A DNA stretch of 64,000 nt from Pachyseris speciosa (lineage: Eukaryota > Cnidaria > Anthozoa > Scleractinia > Pachyseridae), in contig JAEMWC010000379.1 in NCBI GenBank assembly GCA_016490735.1, positions 151,501 to 215,500 on the forward strand. Reading direction: 5' to 3'. Position numbers and translations under genes: made by a program. The notes under the pieces are model-generated. The model saw nothing but the letters and a program-made list of their open reading frames with translations. It was not told the origin of the DNA and did no database searches. This document shows positions 1-11,500 of the stretch, in pieces; position 1 is the first letter of the stretch; every line of letters begins with the position of its first letter.

Positions 1-125
1 TTATATACCCTATCGAACAATAGGTGTGCCAGGTTATACAGCCTATTAAAGAAAAGGGACATAAGAGAAATGGCAGCAGCACGCATGCAGGAAGAGGTGA
101 TGAACGAGTTTTATGCCCCAGAAGA
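1..125 (+). repeat. Left TIR remnant of Polinton copy A (window-edge truncated)
   Basis: The window opens inside an array of 33-bp repeats (core GTGCCAGGTTATA with CCTATTG/CAATAGG half-sites) that is also found at 5360-5455 and, inverted, at 29785-29898. It runs into the ATG at 70 exactly as in copy B. The outer end of this TIR lies outside the window. Confidence 0.8.
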
Positions 126-2213
126 TCTGGAAGAGCAAATTTTTGATCATTTCATTGTTGCAAGGGACAATTTTCAGCAATGGAATGAAGTTTGGAGAAT
201 GGTCGCCCCGTTTCTCCAGAAAACGAATATAAAAGTGACGTTGAAGGGTTTTCTGCAAACGTTATGAGAGAAGAAGCTTTTGATGCTATTCAAGAAGGAA
301 TTAACAAATTTGGAAGTATCAAAGCAAGTTTTGGAATGGAAATTTATTTCCAACGTGAATTTCGCAATGAAGATAACGAATTGGAAACAATAACACAGAA
401 ACACTACTTCAAAGGAGAAACAGACATTCTTTCTCCAGAAAACTATGAAGCCGAATTTCAAAACCAGTTTAATCGGTTTGTTGGAAGGATTCGAGGGGAA
501 ATCGACGGATGGTCTGGGAAGGGTTCAGGATGGGCGGTTGATAATATATCTCGTGTCTACGTGAATATCGCAAATTACGAACCTTTTGCCGCATGAACGT
601 ATATTCCTTGCCCCCAAAACTAGCAAACAAAAAAGCAATCATAAACGTTAATAACACAGACAACGAATGTTTGAAATGGGCTTTGAAATCTGTTTTGTTT
701 CCTGTTTCCAAACACCCACAAAGACCGAGTAAATACAAAGACGTTGTTGATCGAATCAACTGGGACGGAATAAATTTTCCAACACCTGTGAAAGAAATTG
801 ACAAACTTGAAAAACAAAATCCACATCTTGCGATAAATGTTTATGGGTGGGATGAGAAAAAGGAAAGTCTTAATGTTCACAGAATCTCCAGAAAAGACAA
901 AACAATAGAAAGAATAAACTTGATGATTTTGCAACAAGACGAAAAATGAAACTCACTACTGTTATATTAAGAAAATGTCAGCATTGCTTTATAACAACTC
1001 GAAACATCAACACAAAAAGTTTTTTTGCGAAATGTGCTTGTCTTTGTTCTCGAAACAAGATGTTCTTGACAATCACCAAATATGTTGCAACGGTGTGAAA
1101 GGCGTTCCAACAAGAATAGAAATGCCCGAAGAAGGTAAAAACATCTTGAAATTCGAAAACTTCAAAAAACAAATGAAAGCACCTTTTGTTATCTACGCCA
1201 ACTTTGAAGCGGTAATCAAAAAAATCCCAGAAGACAAACGAGAAAAAACAAGATGCACAGAGAAAACAAATGTGCACGAAGCTTGTGGATTTGCTTTCAC
1301 AGTTGTCAGAAGTGATGGGGAAGTCGTGCGCCCTGTTTACACTTACAGACAATAACCAGACTCAGAACAGAAAACAGCAGAAGTATTTCTGAACATGTTG
1401 TTGGAAGTTGAAAAAGAGTTGCGAGAAAGTTTGGAATCCCAAGAAAAAGTCAAAATGGACCGGCAAGATTGGCAACGTTTTAACCACGCGAAAAATTGCC
1501 ACATTTGCGACGAGCGTTTGGTCAGAGAACAATTCCTTGATTCGAGACAAACCTACAACATATGGACAGGTAAATACGCGGGGCAAAGCCAGAAAAGATG
1601 TTTCTTCAAAGAGTAACAAACAATCATACCTGTTGTTAATGAGTTCGGCGAAAACGAAGACAAAATTGTATTTGACTTCTGGGCCTTTTTGAATGCAGAT
1701 GACAAACAACCTCTTGATTCGATTGACAAATGGATTCAAAAATATCAACCAGACTGCTTGTTTTGTGGCGAACTCTTACAGCAAAAAGATTTCAGAGACG
1801 CGGTTATCGATCACTGCCACATTTCGGGAAAATTCCGCGGCCCCGCACACGATAGTTGGAACAAGAAGTTGCGAATCAACCGCAATACAACCCCAATACC
1901 TGTCGTTTTCCACAATCTGAAAGGCTATGATACACACCACTTGATGCAAGCAATTGCCAATGTCAAAACAGACAAACCTTTGAATTGCATTGCAAACAAC
2001 ACAGAGAAATACATTTCATTCAATCTTGGCAATCTCGTCTTTATCGGCAGCTTCGCGTTTCTCTTGAAAAGTTTGACTCTGTTGTGAAATCCACACCCGA
2101 AAACAAACTCAAGATCACGAAAGGCCTCTTCCCAGAAAACCCCCAAATCGATCTTCTCTTCGAAAAGGGTATCTGTCCATACGAATACGTCGATTCCCTC
2201 GATGTTTTCAACG
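70..2213 (+). pseudogene. Protein-primed DNA polymerase B, N-terminal half (Polinton copy A), decayed
   Basis: This is the first part of a Polinton-type, protein-primed family B DNA polymerase, which would copy the linear element from its ends. Pieces of the protein lie in successive frames at 70-267, 192-596, 593-949, 975-1355, 1395-1616 and 1689-2087, so several frameshifts are present. They match, in order, the N-terminal region, the segment before the exonuclease, a CxxC-type finger (about 1025-1100), the ExoI region near 1190 and the ExoII region with FHNLKGYDTHH near 1910. ExoI reads YANFEA where the equivalent motif in the 54-58 kb polymerase reads YADFEA, so the catalytic Asp is changed to Asn. 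Homology to copy B stops abruptly at about 2213, before the polymerase motifs. The ATG at 70 lies inside the TIR, as in copy B. Confidence 0.88.
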
Positions 2214-2223
2214 AAAACATCGT

Positions 2224-2620
2224 TTTTTCTTGAACAAACGCAACACATTCGAGTACCTTCCGACAGGCTACGCAAAAGCTTTCATTTTCCAACTGGCCGT
2301 CCGCGTAGCCGCAGAGTTGCCGCAGAGTTGTTAAGAGAGTCTCCCAAGCCATTAGTTTTGGTCGTGTCTTCGTAGAACTTCCTCACTGATAAAGGACCAG
2401 ATATTATCGTGTGACTGGGAATCAAAGCGATAAGGGGATCGAAGGTGACTTGCCATCCCTTGAAGGCATATATAGAAATCGCGTATGTGAGCCCGGAGAA
2501 TTTAGAGCTTGTTGTAAATCCAGAACTCGGAGAACGTTTACTTGGAATTGTCGTCGACGAGTCTCATTGCGTTGTTTTAGTGACTAATGATCAAATTATC
2601 ATTAAAGCTCTTGACTAAGA
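2224..2620 (+). pseudogene. RecQ-like DNA helicase fragment
   Basis: Translation of this stretch gives pieces of the front half of a RecQ-family helicase in frames broken by stops. Near 2255-2300 is a Walker A-like LPTGYAKAFIFQLA, where the GKS/GKT of motif I is changed to AKA. Near 2480-2500 is AYVSPENLEL, and near 2545-2580 is the motif II block GIVVDESHCV (DExH box). Order and spacing fit RecQ motifs I, Ia and II. It abuts the breakpoint of Polinton copy A. Multi-copy RecQ/WRN-like genes are common in cnidarian genomes, so it may be an old gene copy or carried by another mobile element. It cannot be functional. Confidence 0.65.
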
Positions 2621-3565
2621 CGATTCGTTTTCTAATTGATCATTTCTTTGCAGGGCAAAATGGAGAAAAGTTGTAATCAGGTAAACAGCTTGGGGAAGAA
2701 AAAAGAAAGAACACCGTGCACGGCTGCTGCAAATTTCGTGTACAAAGCGGCTTGCCTAGTCTCCTACGCACCGCTCAGCTGCGTAGGAGACTACGGTTTG
2801 CCGACTCAGGTCGCAAGCGACCAATACGTCATTCGTTGTTAAGGTAACGCTCGCGCTTGCGCGACAGGAAACTCGTCGGGCACCGGTCGGACGTCTCTCT
2901 CGCTTATCTCCTTTCTCGTCGCCAGAGGTCTCTGCTAGCGGGGAACCAACCACAGTGCCACTTGTACTGATACACAGGCAGTCGACACCATCACCTGATA
3001 GCCGTATAGCAGTCGAAAGGTTCCGATCCACATCTATGCGATTCAATCGTGAAAGAAACGATTAGCTCAACTATCGATACAAATACTGTCTAAATATTTT
3101 CAACTGTTTATTAACTACACTCCTTTTACTCACACATTTTCTATTTAACAGTTATCAACTGATTTCTCAGTGTACTTCACACATTTATCCAAGTTAACAA
3201 GTTCTGCTTCAAAGTACATGATCTTTCATAAGCGCGGCGAGAATATTACGTATGTGATCTTCTATTTTGTTGTCTTATAGTATACTTCCATTGCGGAAAG
3301 GAAGGTATTCTTGCTACTCGCAATTATTTTATATTTTCTGATATATTTGACTACGGCAATTTTTATCAAATAACAAACACTGGCAACATCCTTTGAGTCA
3401 TCGATATCGCGCAAAGCCTGACAGCTTTTGGTGAGTTTAAACTCTGAAAATTACTCGAAACAAATAAAGAAGATAATAGAGAAAGAAAAATGCAGAAATC
3501 GTTAGGAGAGCCGAGTTCCAACTAAGAGACCGTTTCTCACTGAATGGTTGGCTTCATTGTGTTGG
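2621..3565. other. Non-coding host sequence 3' of GPCR copy 1
   Basis: No coding potential is convincing. The stretch holds a perfect 14-bp-arm palindrome (2757-2793) and a shorter one, GGTCGCAAGCGACC (2808-2821). From about 3230 it carries the conserved 3' flank of the GPCR unit (blocks around TACGTAT and TTTTGTTGTCTTATAG), which recurs near 30400, 42720 and 47790. Confidence 0.6.
2757..2793. repeat. Perfect palindrome, 14-bp arms, 9-nt loop
   Basis: TAGTCTCCTACGCA is followed by nine bases and then its exact reverse complement. It would form a stable hairpin on either strand. No terminator or gene context explains it. Confidence 0.85.
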
Positions 3566-4480
3566 TTATGACAGTTGAATCTCATTTCGTGTGAGAGGTT
3601 CTCGACAAAATATTATGCACTTGAATCCTTCTTGGAAGTTGGTACTGCGAAAAGCATACAAAATAGGATTAAGGCATAAGCTGCAAAAGAATATGAAATA
3701 AAACACAGCTATAAGTGCAGAACATTCCGAGATCGACGGCTCGCTATCACTCAAAATCATAACTGTTCCATAACCTACAACAGGTCCATAACCAATAACA
3801 AAGCCAGCAGTTACCAGGATAAATGTGATCACAAGTTTCTTTTTCTCAGCGCTTCTGTGTTGGTCAGCAGTATCTGTGGCACATATTGTGTGGGCAAAGT
3901 ACAGTCCTTCGATTAAGGATCCATAACAGAAAAGAAATATTGCTAATGGCATGTAAGTGCTAGCTACGTATGTTAGGATTAAATAAATTTTGCAGACGTC
4001 CTTGTGAGCACATGTTAAGTGTGTTTTGTTCCATTGCCGTAAAAATGCACTTGGGAAACAGATAAGAATACTTGAGATCCAAACAGCAGTGATGGTCCGC
4101 TTGATGTTGTCTTGGTTCAACCGTAGTCCAGTTCTGAAAGGCTTTAGTAAAGCGTGATATCTTTCCACCGCTAGTAACGTCAGAGTAAAGGATGAAGCCA
4201 TAATGGGAATGTTACTGACTGCTGTAAACTTGCCAATGAATCTTGCGTATCCATCATCAAGGGAGCAAAGTTGAGAGAAAATAAAGAATGATGGCCACTG
4301 CAACAATACGTTTAAGACATCACCAACAGCTAGGTTTGCTAGCAGGTAATTAGTTGTTGTATGCATCTGCCGTGTTTTGTGAATTATGCGGATCACCAAC
4401 ACGTTTCCGATTAAACCAGTGATAAAAAATGGAAGAACTGCCAATGAAAGGATGAACCCCAAACTACTGGTATCGGTCAT
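3566..4480 (-). CDS. Class A (rhodopsin-like) GPCR, tandem copy 1
   Basis: A 304-residue seven-helix receptor of the plasma membrane in a single exon. Visible class A landmarks are GN in TM1 (N26), LAVGD in TM2 (D54), ERY at the end of TM3 (106-108), P233 in TM6 and NPILYAF in TM7 (271-277), followed by a short Cys-containing tail. The N-terminus has only about ten residues before TM1. TM6 lacks the usual CWxP tryptophan and reads FVIGYGP. Unlike copies 2, 3 and 5, which read FICK at the start of TM3, this copy reads FIGK, so the cysteine expected to tie TM3 to extracellular loop 2 is replaced by glycine. Ligand unknown; the style resembles cnidarian orphan amine/peptide-type receptors. The reading frame is otherwise intact. 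It is the first of five same-strand paralogues. Confidence 0.93.
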   Translation of the reverse strand: MTDTSSLGFILSLAVLPFFITGLIGNVLVIRIIHKTRQMHTTTNYLLANLAVGDVLNVLLQWPSFFIFSQLCSLDDGYARFIGKFTAVSNIPIMASSFTLTLLAVERYHALLKPFRTGLRLNQDNIKRTITAVWISSILICFPSAFLRQWNKTHLTCAHKDVCKIYLILTYVASTYMPLAIFLFCYGSLIEGLYFAHTICATDTADQHRSAEKKKLVITFILVTAGFVIGYGPVVGYGTVMILSDSEPSISECSALIAVFYFIFFCSLCLNPILYAFRSTNFQEGFKCIIFCREPLTRNEIQLS

Positions 4481-5165
4481 GATGCAGCCTGGTCAGGTTT
4501 TTCTGCTTTTCAGGTATCAAGCGATGTAGTAAAAATGTAACTGCTCCAAACATCACCTGGGAACTACTGTCCCCCTTATTTAGCAACAGTGAATAAATTA
4601 CTCAAATACAGACGTTTTCTGTAGTTACGGAGCCGATCATTAAGTAATTTAAAGTCGAGCTGACAAGCTTATTGGAGTTTTCCGAAGTGTTTAAGCATCA
4701 ATTACATGTATGGATATCAATGCGAATTGACGAAGATGTTGTAGGTTTATTAAAATAGACTCTCAGTCGCAAAAACATTAAAAATTAGAAGCGAGAAACT
4801 GCAAATGACTTCGACTATCTTTTCTCGGAAGAGCTACAGCCATCGTCTCACAAATTGAAATACATAAATAAATACATAAATGACCAATTATAGCAAACTT
4901 TTCCCAGAATATTAACTGAAGCTAAAGGGAAGATCATAAGCATTCTGAGAGCAGGTTGTCCGTGAACTGTTTTGCATTTCTGACAGCTCAGATCTAAAGA
5001 TAATTTTAGAACACATAATCATGTGTTTAATATAACGCACTTTGTTATTGCACTCCTATTAGGAAGAATGTATTAAAATTGGACTCTATTTTCAGAATGC
5101 ACTATAACTTTTACTAGACCTATACTTTTACTTTTCTTTCAACATATTGTTGGCCAGGTAGGGGA
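4481..5165. other. Conserved 5' flank of GPCR copy 1
   Basis: Non-coding. It shares blocks with the upstream sides of the other GPCR copies: around 4600 (CAGACGTTTTCTGTAG), around 4940 (GAGAGCAGGTTGTCCGTG) and around 5148 (TGTTGGCC). A promoter is expected here because the gene starts at 4480, but I see no specific box. The conserved block is cut at about 5165 by the left end of the Polinton. Confidence 0.6.
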
Positions 5166-5262
5166 CAACACACGTGTAAAATGGTGGTTCTGGCACAGCG
5201 CGAACTTCGTCGCTTCGCTCCTCGTTGCGCCTATGCCAGAGACCGCCATTTTACACGTGTGT
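5166..5262. repeat. Imperfect palindrome at the outer left end of Polinton copy B
   Basis: The left arm (CACACGTGTAAAATGGTGG then TTCTGGCA) is mirrored by the right arm (TGCCAGAG then ACCGCCATTTTACACGTGTG), with GCGCGAAC/GTTGCGC continuing towards the centre. The right arm belongs to the TIR shared with 29645-30052. The left arm is an extra, inverted copy of the TIR end. No equivalent extra arm is seen on the far side of the right TIR. Confidence 0.8.
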
Positions 5263-5560
5263 GTGTGGGGTGGGAGGGGGCAGCGGGGCGGGAGCGTTTC
5301 AAACCGCCCCAAACCGGTTAAGCCGGTTTCAAACCTGTTGAACCACGTCCACCAAAACTTTGTGCCAGGTTATACAGCCTATTGAACAAAAGGGTGTGCC
5401 AGGTTATATATCCTATTGAACAATAGGTGTGCCAGGTTATACACCCTATTAAAGAAAAGGGACATAAGAGAAATGGCAGCAGCATGCATGTAGGAAGAGG
5501 TGTTGAACGAGTTTTATGCCCCAGAAGATCTGGGAGAGCAAAGTTTTGATCATTTCATTT
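5213..5560 (+). repeat. Left TIR of Polinton copy B
   Basis: It matches the reverse complement of 29645-30052 in this order: GCTCCTCGTTGCGCC, CACGTGTGTGTG, a G-rich stretch, AAACCGCCCCAAACCGGTT, three 33-bp repeats, and the first codons of the terminal gene. Indels and substitutions separate the two TIRs, so they have diverged since insertion. Confidence 0.85.
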
Positions 5561-5676
5561 TTGCAAGGGACAATTTTCAGCAATGGAATGAAGTTTGGAG
5601 AATAGACGTTTCTCCAGAAAACGAATATAAAAGTGACGTTGAGGGTTTTCTGCAAACGTTATGAGAGAAGAAGCTT

Positions 5677-7062
5677 TTGATACCAATTTCATTATTATCA
5701 TGCTTTAATCGAATTTTTGAAAAGTTAATGTATAAAAGGATGAAAAAATTTATAGAAAAAGAAAACATCTTGTGCACATCGCAGTATGGCTTCAGACAGG
5801 GACACTCAACAGAACATGCTATTTTGGATATTGTTAACGAAATACAGTCAAATATGGATAAAGGTCTTATCTCCTGTGGCGTTTTCATAGACCTCCAAAA
5901 GGCTTTTGATACCGTTGACCATACTATCTTACTTCAAAAACTGGATTTTTATGGATTTAGAGGTATAATAATTAATTGGTTCTCTTCTTATTTGGGAGAA
6001 AGGACGCAAGTTACAGCTGTTGACTCTCTAACTTCTGATATATCAAATATTGTGTGTGGAGTTCCCCAGGGTTCCGTATTAGGTCCTCTGTTGTTCCTTT
6101 TATATGTTAATGATATCTACTCTTCGTCACTAAAATTTAAATTCTATCTTTTTGCTGACGATACTAACATACTATTTTCCCATAAAAATCTTAAATGCTT
6201 AGAGAAAATAATGAATGATGAACTCAGTAAGGTATGTAAATGGTTAATATCTAACAAATTAAGTCTTAATATAAAAAAATCAAATTTCATTATCTTCCGT
6301 CCCTATCAGAAGAAACTCGCCTACACACCTAAAATTAATATTTTTGATAACCAAACAAACAAGTTCGTGCCATTAGAATGCAAAGATTACGTTAAGTACT
6401 TAGGTGTTCTAATTGACTATAGACTTTCTTGGAACAATCAAATTGATGCGATTCTATTAAAAATCAGTAAAACAATTGGATTATTATCAAAATTGCGGCA
6501 TTCTGTACCTTCCCGCACACTCATTTCTATATATCACTCTTTAGTTGCACCCTATCTTCGCTATGGCTTGATTGCGTGGGGCCAAGCTAGCAAGTCCCAG
6601 TTAAACAAACTTCTCGTTCTTCAAAAACGTGCCCTTAGATTCATATACTTCGCTAACTTTCGAGATCATGCAATTCCGTTGTTTCTCGATGCAAATATTT
6701 TACCACTTAATTTTCTTTATTATCAACTGCTTTCAGAAACGATGCATGATGTAAGTAATCATCTTGTACCCTCTAATATTCAAGACTTGTTCCTTCCCAC
6801 TTCTCGAGTTCATTCATACAATACTAGGTCCTCAACGTCCGATAATTTTTATATAAAAAAATCAAATCTAGAAATTCAAAAATATGCTTTTTCGAGAATT
6901 GGCGCGAAATTGTGGAATGAGATACCAACTAATCTTCGTAATCTACCTAAACATCAATTTAAGAAGAAAATTCGATCATTGTTATTTGAAGTTTTAGAGT
7001 CCGATGACTCATATTACGACCTAGACGGAATTATATGCAAGGTGAAGAAAAGTACTTCATAA
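5677..7062 (+). CDS. Reverse transcriptase C-terminal two-thirds, 5'-truncated CR1/L2-like LINE
   Basis: An open frame of 461 residues lacks the endonuclease domain. It contains the RT motifs FIDLQKAFDTVDH (motif A), CGVPQGSVLGPLLFLLYVND (motif B region) and FADDTN (motif C), then the C-terminal part typical of this clade (SYNTRSS, KLWNEIP). It is almost identical to 10459-11838 but keeps a G that the longer copy has lost, so here the frame stays open to the normal end. It is truncated at the 5' end and has no promoter of its own, so it is probably not expressed. Confidence 0.9.
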   Translation: MIPISLLSCFNRIFEKLMYKRMKKFIEKENILCTSQYGFRQGHSTEHAILDIVNEIQSNMDKGLISCGVFIDLQKAFDTVDHTILLQKLDFYGFRGIIINWFSSYLGERTQVTAVDSLTSDISNIVCGVPQGSVLGPLLFLLYVNDIYSSSLKFKFYLFADDTNILFSHKNLKCLEKIMNDELSKVCKWLISNKLSLNIKKSNFIIFRPYQKKLAYTPKINIFDNQTNKFVPLECKDYVKYLGVLIDYRLSWNNQIDAILLKISKTIGLLSKLRHSVPSRTLISIYHSLVAPYLRYGLIAWGQASKSQLNKLLVLQKRALRFIYFANFRDHAIPLFLDANILPLNFLYYQLLSETMHDVSNHLVPSNIQDLFLPTSRVHSYNTRSSTSDNFYIKKSNLEIQKYAFSRIGAKLWNEIPTNLRNLPKHQFKKKIRSLLFEVLESDDSYYDLDGIICKVKKSTS

Positions 7063-7366
7063 CCTTACGCCGTATCGTAACGCTTGTAGATGAAAACGCA
7101 ATAGTGCCAACGTTGGCAGCGCATTCCTTTGCTTTCATTTGTTACTTAAATCAGCTTCTTGTTCAACTTTTCTTCTCTCTTTTTTTTTTTAAACATTATT
7201 CTTTTTTATCTCAACTTTATATTCCTACCAATATAATTTTTTTTTAAGCAGTCTTTGATTTTTCCTTATTTTCGGGCCCGCCTAGATTAGCTACGCTACC
7301 TGCGGGTCTGATAATCTGTAACGTATTCTAAATTTCAATAAAAATCAATCAATCAATCAATCAATC
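5684..7366 (+). mobile_element. 5'-truncated CR1/L2-like LINE inserted in PolB
   Basis: The insertion interrupts PolB between AGAAGCTTTTGAT (5671-5683) and GCTATTCAAG (7368 onward), which are adjacent in copy A. The 5' end joins inside the RT coding region. The 3' end is a run of AATC/TCAA tetranucleotides (about 7336-7366). A clear target duplication is not visible; a few bases of microhomology remain. Sequence is more than about 98% identical by eye to the overlapping part of the element at 7523-12143. Confidence 0.9.
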
Positions 7367-7625
7367 AATGCTATTCAAGAAGGAATTAACAAATTTGGAA
7401 GTATCAAAGCAAGTTTTGGAATGGAAATTTATTGGAAACAATAACACAGAAACACTACTTCAAAGGAGAAACAGACATTCTTTCTCCAGAAAACTATGAA
7501 GCCGAATTTCAAAACCAGTTTTGTGAGTGAGTGTGTGTGTGTGGACGTGTGTATCTCTGCTCCGCGGCAGAGAACCACTTTTCAGCCACTTTGACTGCTT
7601 TAAACATCACTAACATAAAATTAGG

Positions 7626-8498
7626 ATGGGAGATCAAGTTGAAGTTCTTCGAAAGGAAAATAACGAGCTGAAAAAGCAAGTAGCTGATATTATGAATGAT
7701 TTGACATCTTTGAAACACGGGGCTGCTGCGAAGCGGCGAGTGAAACAACATGGCGCCGTTGCTTCCCAAGAGCCTGTGGCGACGGCAAAATCTGGCGAAC
7801 CACCGAACGCGAATGATGTTCAATATCTTAGTGACAGCTATGATGAACTTTTGTTGGCGCGGAACGATACAGCGGAGAAATTGGCTAGTATCGAGTCTCG
7901 GCTTCAATTGGTGTCAGACAAGGTTTCGGAAATTTCTAAGGCGATTGATGATATCCAACTATATAGCTACCAATACAACCTTAAGATTGTGGGAGTCCCT
8001 CAAGAGGATGGTACTGAAACCGCAGAGAAGACGGCCAAGCTTTGCATGAAGATTTTTGCAGGCATAGGTGCTGATGTTGCAGAATTTGACATTGACACCG
8101 CCCACCGTGTACCAGCAAGAAATAGCCGCCGAAGACAGGCATCAACCCAGAGCACATACCAACCTATCATTTGCAAGTTTACGCGCCGAATAGCTCGAGA
8201 TGGAGTCCTAGCGAAACGCAGGGAAATAAGACGCCTTACTCCAGAGATCTTCGACCTTCCTACTGGTACTGATTTGAGGATTTCAATCTACTGTCATCTA
8301 ATTCCGAGGCTGCAAGAGTTACTACATTCAGCTAAAACTTTTCAGGAAGAGAATAGCTTCAAGTATTGCTGGGCGAAAGACGCAGCAGTCTTCTTACGCA
8401 AGACCGAGAACTCAAGAATTTTCAAGCTCAGCCGCTTAGAAGACCTAGAAGAGCTTCGTTGCAACGCCACTAGTCCTACCGCAACTGAAATCCGCTAA
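7626..8498 (+). CDS. LINE ORF1 protein
   Basis: 290 residues. The N-terminal part (about 1-30 and 75-120) is heptad-like and probably forms a coiled coil. From about 115 follows an RNA-binding-like domain (NLKIVGVPQ, DIDTAHRVPAR) typical of L2/CR1-type ORF1 proteins, which bind the element RNA and act as chaperones. The C-terminus is Arg- and Leu-rich. The frame is intact from the first ATG in the LINE. It would act in ribonucleoprotein formation with the ORF2 protein. Confidence 0.85.
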   Translation: MGDQVEVLRKENNELKKQVADIMNDLTSLKHGAAAKRRVKQHGAVASQEPVATAKSGEPPNANDVQYLSDSYDELLLARNDTAEKLASIESRLQLVSDKVSEISKAIDDIQLYSYQYNLKIVGVPQEDGTETAEKTAKLCMKIFAGIGADVAEFDIDTAHRVPARNSRRRQASTQSTYQPIICKFTRRIARDGVLAKRREIRRLTPEIFDLPTGTDLRISIYCHLIPRLQELLHSAKTFQEENSFKYCWAKDAAVFLRKTENSRIFKLSRLEDLEELRCNATSPTATEIR

Positions 8499-8579
8499 TG
8501 AACGATAAGTACTTTATTGTTATAAGGCCATTATCTATTCAATTTTCTTCTATGTTCTTCACTCATATTTCCCTGATTC

Positions 8580-11500
8580 TTGATGCAAATGCCAAGGAAA
8601 AATAAGAATGTAAACAAGTCTGAGATTTCTCTCTGCAGATCTCTCTTTAAGGAATTACCATATTTCGATTATACCGGTAGCCTTGTAATGCTTCATGGTC
8701 AATTTAATAATAGCCTATCGGTAAATCATCAACCAACAAAATATGAACTCGAAAACTTACCTAGTCTTTACGATTTAAATTTATTTGATCTTAATGTAAC
8801 TTGGATGCAAATATTAGCCCTTACGAAAATTTATTTAAAAATCAAATACAAAGTAGATATTTCTCTCCACACAGTTTTCAGCAGGCAAAATTGAAATGGC
8901 CAAAATCGGACTCTTGTTTTTCTATCCTTCACAATAATGTCGTAAGCCTGAACAAAAACTTGGAAAATTTTCAAACACATATTTTAGAGGAGCTTGAACT
9001 TCACTTTGATATAATAGGTATTTCCGAAACCAAAATTACCAATTCAAATTTAGGCGCCTTTCAACCGTACATTCCTGGATATAACTTTGAATTCGTTCCG
9101 ACACCTTTATCCTTTGGAGGTGTCGGCTTATTCATAGATGAAGCACACAACTATAGAGTTATTGAAAAAACTGGTAATGAATATTTTCAAGCTTTGTGGA
9201 TCGAAATATCATTTGTTAAAAAGAAAAACATCATTTGCGGAGTCATCTACAGGCAGCACAATAAACCAGAACGGTTCTTGCGATATTTCGAAGAGACCAT
9301 CGAGAAATTTTCGGCTTCAGGTAAACAGATTTGTGTTTTAGGTGATTACAACCTCGATGCCCTCAAAATAGAGAGCTCAAGTTATAGTCATGATTTTTTA
9401 ATGAGTCTTCAAAGTTGTTATCTCATTCCAACAATTGACAAACCAACTCGAGTAAGACGAACTTCAGCAACACTAATTGATAATATTTTTGTGAATAATC
9501 CTGATCACGTCTGTGCTAGTGGCAATATAGTTTCAGATATTAGTGATCACTTTTCGCAATTTTGTATTTTAAACTCTGCTGCAGAACGACCTAAAGCTAG
9601 AGCTCGAAAAGTCCGCGATTTTTCCAACTTTTCGCGGGATTCCTTTATCTCGGATCTTTCGCAAGTGGATTGGTGCGAGATCTTCATTAGAGGTGGTGAA
9701 GATATCAATCATGTATTTTCCATGTTTTATACCAAATTAAACAAGCTTTTGAACAAGTATGCTCCGATGAAAACATTATCTAAAAGGAAAGCAAAGCAGC
9801 TTTCGAAACCTTGGATTACTAAGGGAATCAGGGCATCAATTAAAATAAAAAATCAACTTTATATGAGTGGAGACCAAAGCAAGTATAAACACTATCGAAA
9901 TGCAATATCCAATTTAATTCGTGTAAGTAAGAAAAAGTATTTTTACGAATATTTTAATCACAACGTTTCTAATATGAGAAAGACATGGGAAGGGATAAAT
10001 TATTTACTAAACCGCAAAAAGAAAAATAATATAACAGTTCATAACCTAAAACAGCGAGGGACTAATACTACCACCAATGATAAATTTGCGATCTCAAACA
10101 TTCTAAACAAACACTTTACGAGCGTCGGACCGAATCTAGCAAACAAACTTTTAAATTCAGACAAACATTTTACTGATTTTCTTGATAAAAGTAACTCACC
10201 GGCCTCGTCATTTTTCTTTCAACCAATAATGCCTAACGAAATCAAGTTAGAGATACTCTCAATGCCAAATAACAAATCACACGGGTTTTACTCCTGTCCA
10301 ACGCACATACTGAAGTGTGCAAGTGATATTATTAAGGATATTTTAGCCGATATTTTTAATAAGTCTGTTGAACTCGGGATATACCCATCTAAATTAAAAA
10401 TGGCAAAAGTTATACCAGTCTTTAAAAATGATGATGATACAGATCCTAATAACTATCGACCAATTTCATTATTATCATGCTTTAATCGAATTTTTGAAAA
10501 GTTAATGTATAAAAGGATGAAAAAATTTATAGAAAAAGAAAACATCTTGTGCACATCGCAGTATGGCTTCAGACAGGGACACTCAACAGAACATGCTATT
10601 TTGGATATTGTTAACGAAATACAGTCAAATATGGATAAAGGTCTTATCTCCTGTGGCGTTTTCATAGACCTCCAAAAGGCTTTTGATACCGTTGACCATA
10701 CTATCTTACTTCAAAAACTGGATTTTTATGGATTTAGAGGTATAATAATTAATTGGTTCTCTTCTTATTTGGGAGAAAGGACGCAAGTTACAGCTGTTGA
10801 CTCTCTAACTTCTGATATATCAAATATTGTGTGTGGAGTTCCCCAGGGTTCCGTATTAGGTCCTCTGTTGTTCCTTTTATATGTTAATGATATCTACTCT
10901 TCGTCACTAAAATTTAAATTCTATCTTTTTGCTGACGATACTAACATACTATTTTCCCATAAAAATCTTAAATGCTTAGAGAAAATAATGAATGATGAAC
11001 TCAGTAAGGTATGTAAATGGTTAATATCTAACAAATTAAGTCTTAATATAAAAAAATCAAATTTCATTATCTTCCGTCCCTATCAGAAGAAACTCGCCTA
11101 CACACCTAAAATTAATATTTTTGATAACCAAACAAACAAGTTCGTGCCATTAGAATGCAAAGATTACGTTAAGTACTTAGGTGTTCTAATTGACTATAGA
11201 CTTTCTTGGAACAATCAAATTGATGCGATTCTATTAAAAATCAGTAAAACAATTGGATTATTATCAAAATTGCGGCATTCTGTACCTTCCCGCACACTCA
11301 TTTCTATATATCACTCTTTAGTTGCACCCTATCTTCGCTATGGCTTGATTGCGTGGGCCAAGCTAGCAAGTCCCAGTTAAACAAACTTCTCGTTCTTCAA
11401 AAACGTGCCCTTAGATTCATATACTTCGCTAACTTTCGAGATCATGCAATTCCGTTGTTTCTCGATGCAAATATTTTACCACTTAATTTTCTTTATTATC

